Part shown: positions 63,290 through 64,000 of the stretch, one piece after another | Position numbering within the stretch: position 1 is the stretch's first letter | Layout: each line of letters opens with the position of its first letter | Assembly (NCBI GenBank): GCA_003550325.1 | Contig: QKWP01000007.1 | Location: forward strand, 795,886 to 859,885 | Direction: 5' to 3' | Source of the DNA: Gigaspora rosea | Taxonomy: Eukaryota; Glomeromycota; Glomeromycetes; Diversisporales; Gigasporaceae | DNA: 64,000 bases | Program-made: the position numbers and the translations under genes | The notes under the pieces: model-generated | Told to the model about the DNA's origin: nothing | Seen by the model: the letters and a program-made list of their open reading frames with translations, nothing else | The model's database searches: none

Positions 63290-64000
63290 CTGTGGATTCA
63301 AGCATATAATCAGTAACGTGAGAAAAAAAATGTGCATTTTGCAAACACAGAGGTATTAAGGTTTTAAGTTAGTATTGAGATTATCTTTCTTTTTGTTATC
63401 TATTGTATTTCAATACCATTCTATTAATAGAGGGTTTCATGTTATTCTGTTTTATCTTAAGATCGCTTCTTTATAAGTTACGCATACGTATCTCATCTGT
63501 GACAATACTGGGCGAATAGCTAGCTATTTTTCACAAGTCACATGATGCAAGTTGTTTGTTGGACGAAGCCAACTTTGGGTAAATCGAAGTATGAGGATAC
63601 GACATAAGATTCATGCTCTGAAAGATAGACAATTGACAATGTAGCCGTTAGTGAGAATGTTTAAGAAAAGGTAAATACAGTCACAATTATTGGGTAGTCG
63701 TTACGAGTTTATAAATCTTTATGCATATTTTTACTGTGATTTGGTAATTACATCTTACATTTAAAAAATTTCAAATCTTAGGAATGATTTTATTTATCGA
63801 CTGCACTTTGAAAATAATTCAAGTTGAATATAGTAATTTTTAAAAGCAAACACGTAGAAACAAATATAGGCGTGATTAAAGATGATCTTTAATTCTAATT
63901 TCAATAGAAATAGGTTAACACAAATCTTTTTAACTTTGAATTAAATAGTTTAATATATCTGCTTACGAGATACATTAACTTAAGTAAATTTAACACTGTT
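63290..64000. other. No recognised feature
   Basis: AT-rich sequence to the window end. No conserved frame, terminal repeat or RNA gene is visible. Confidence 0.5.

Overview
This 64 kb window is very AT-rich, intron-bearing eukaryotic DNA. It holds few host genes and many stacked transposable elements. The best guess is an early-diverging fungus, most likely an arbuscular mycorrhizal Glomeromycotina such as Rhizophagus. The reasons are short GTAAGT...CTAAY...TAG introns, small Zn2Cys6 proteins, a Kex2-type secreted-peptide gene, RNase H-bearing LINEs and dense MITEs. The species call is inference, since no marker gene is present.

Host genes are sparse. At 4336-7133 a small secreted-peptide gene begins with a signal peptide and a KR processing site. 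It runs into about 2.6 kb of tandem intron-like units; each has its own donor, branch-point-like motif and acceptor, and the units are separated by 3-nt (once 6-nt) possible micro-exons. Two short Zn2Cys6 genes (25736-26317 and 60609-61073) and a decayed paralogue (11036-10518, minus) form one family. A degenerate coiled-coil fragment lies near 62950-63285.

Layout: 1-853 is a near-perfect palindrome. 0.9-4 kb is a run of MITEs. 4.3-7.1 kb is the secreted-peptide gene. 8.6-10.3 kb holds a solo LTR and two MITEs. 12.3-16.8 kb is a 4 kb non-coding TIR element (copy A) carrying other insertions. 19.5-24.2 kb is a diverged direct duplication of about 1.4 kb. 26.8-31.3 kb is a MITE and Tc1/mariner cluster. 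31.5-34.1 kb is a 5'-truncated LINE with an open frame. 34.8-45.4 kb is a broken Ty3/mdg4 LTR element with four other insertions. 45.7-52.45 kb is a near full-length LINE. 53.1-54.3 kb is a Harbinger-like MITE. 55.46-60.42 kb is copy B of the 4 kb family, with a 3.26 kb transposase-bearing DNA transposon (9-bp target duplication) inserted in it.

Many insertions are fixed by target-site duplications readable in the sequence, which gives a relative order of nesting. Two single-N positions (5308, 15037) are flanked by identical copies of the adjoining sequence and look like unmerged contig ends, so copy counts in both tandem arrays are inflated.
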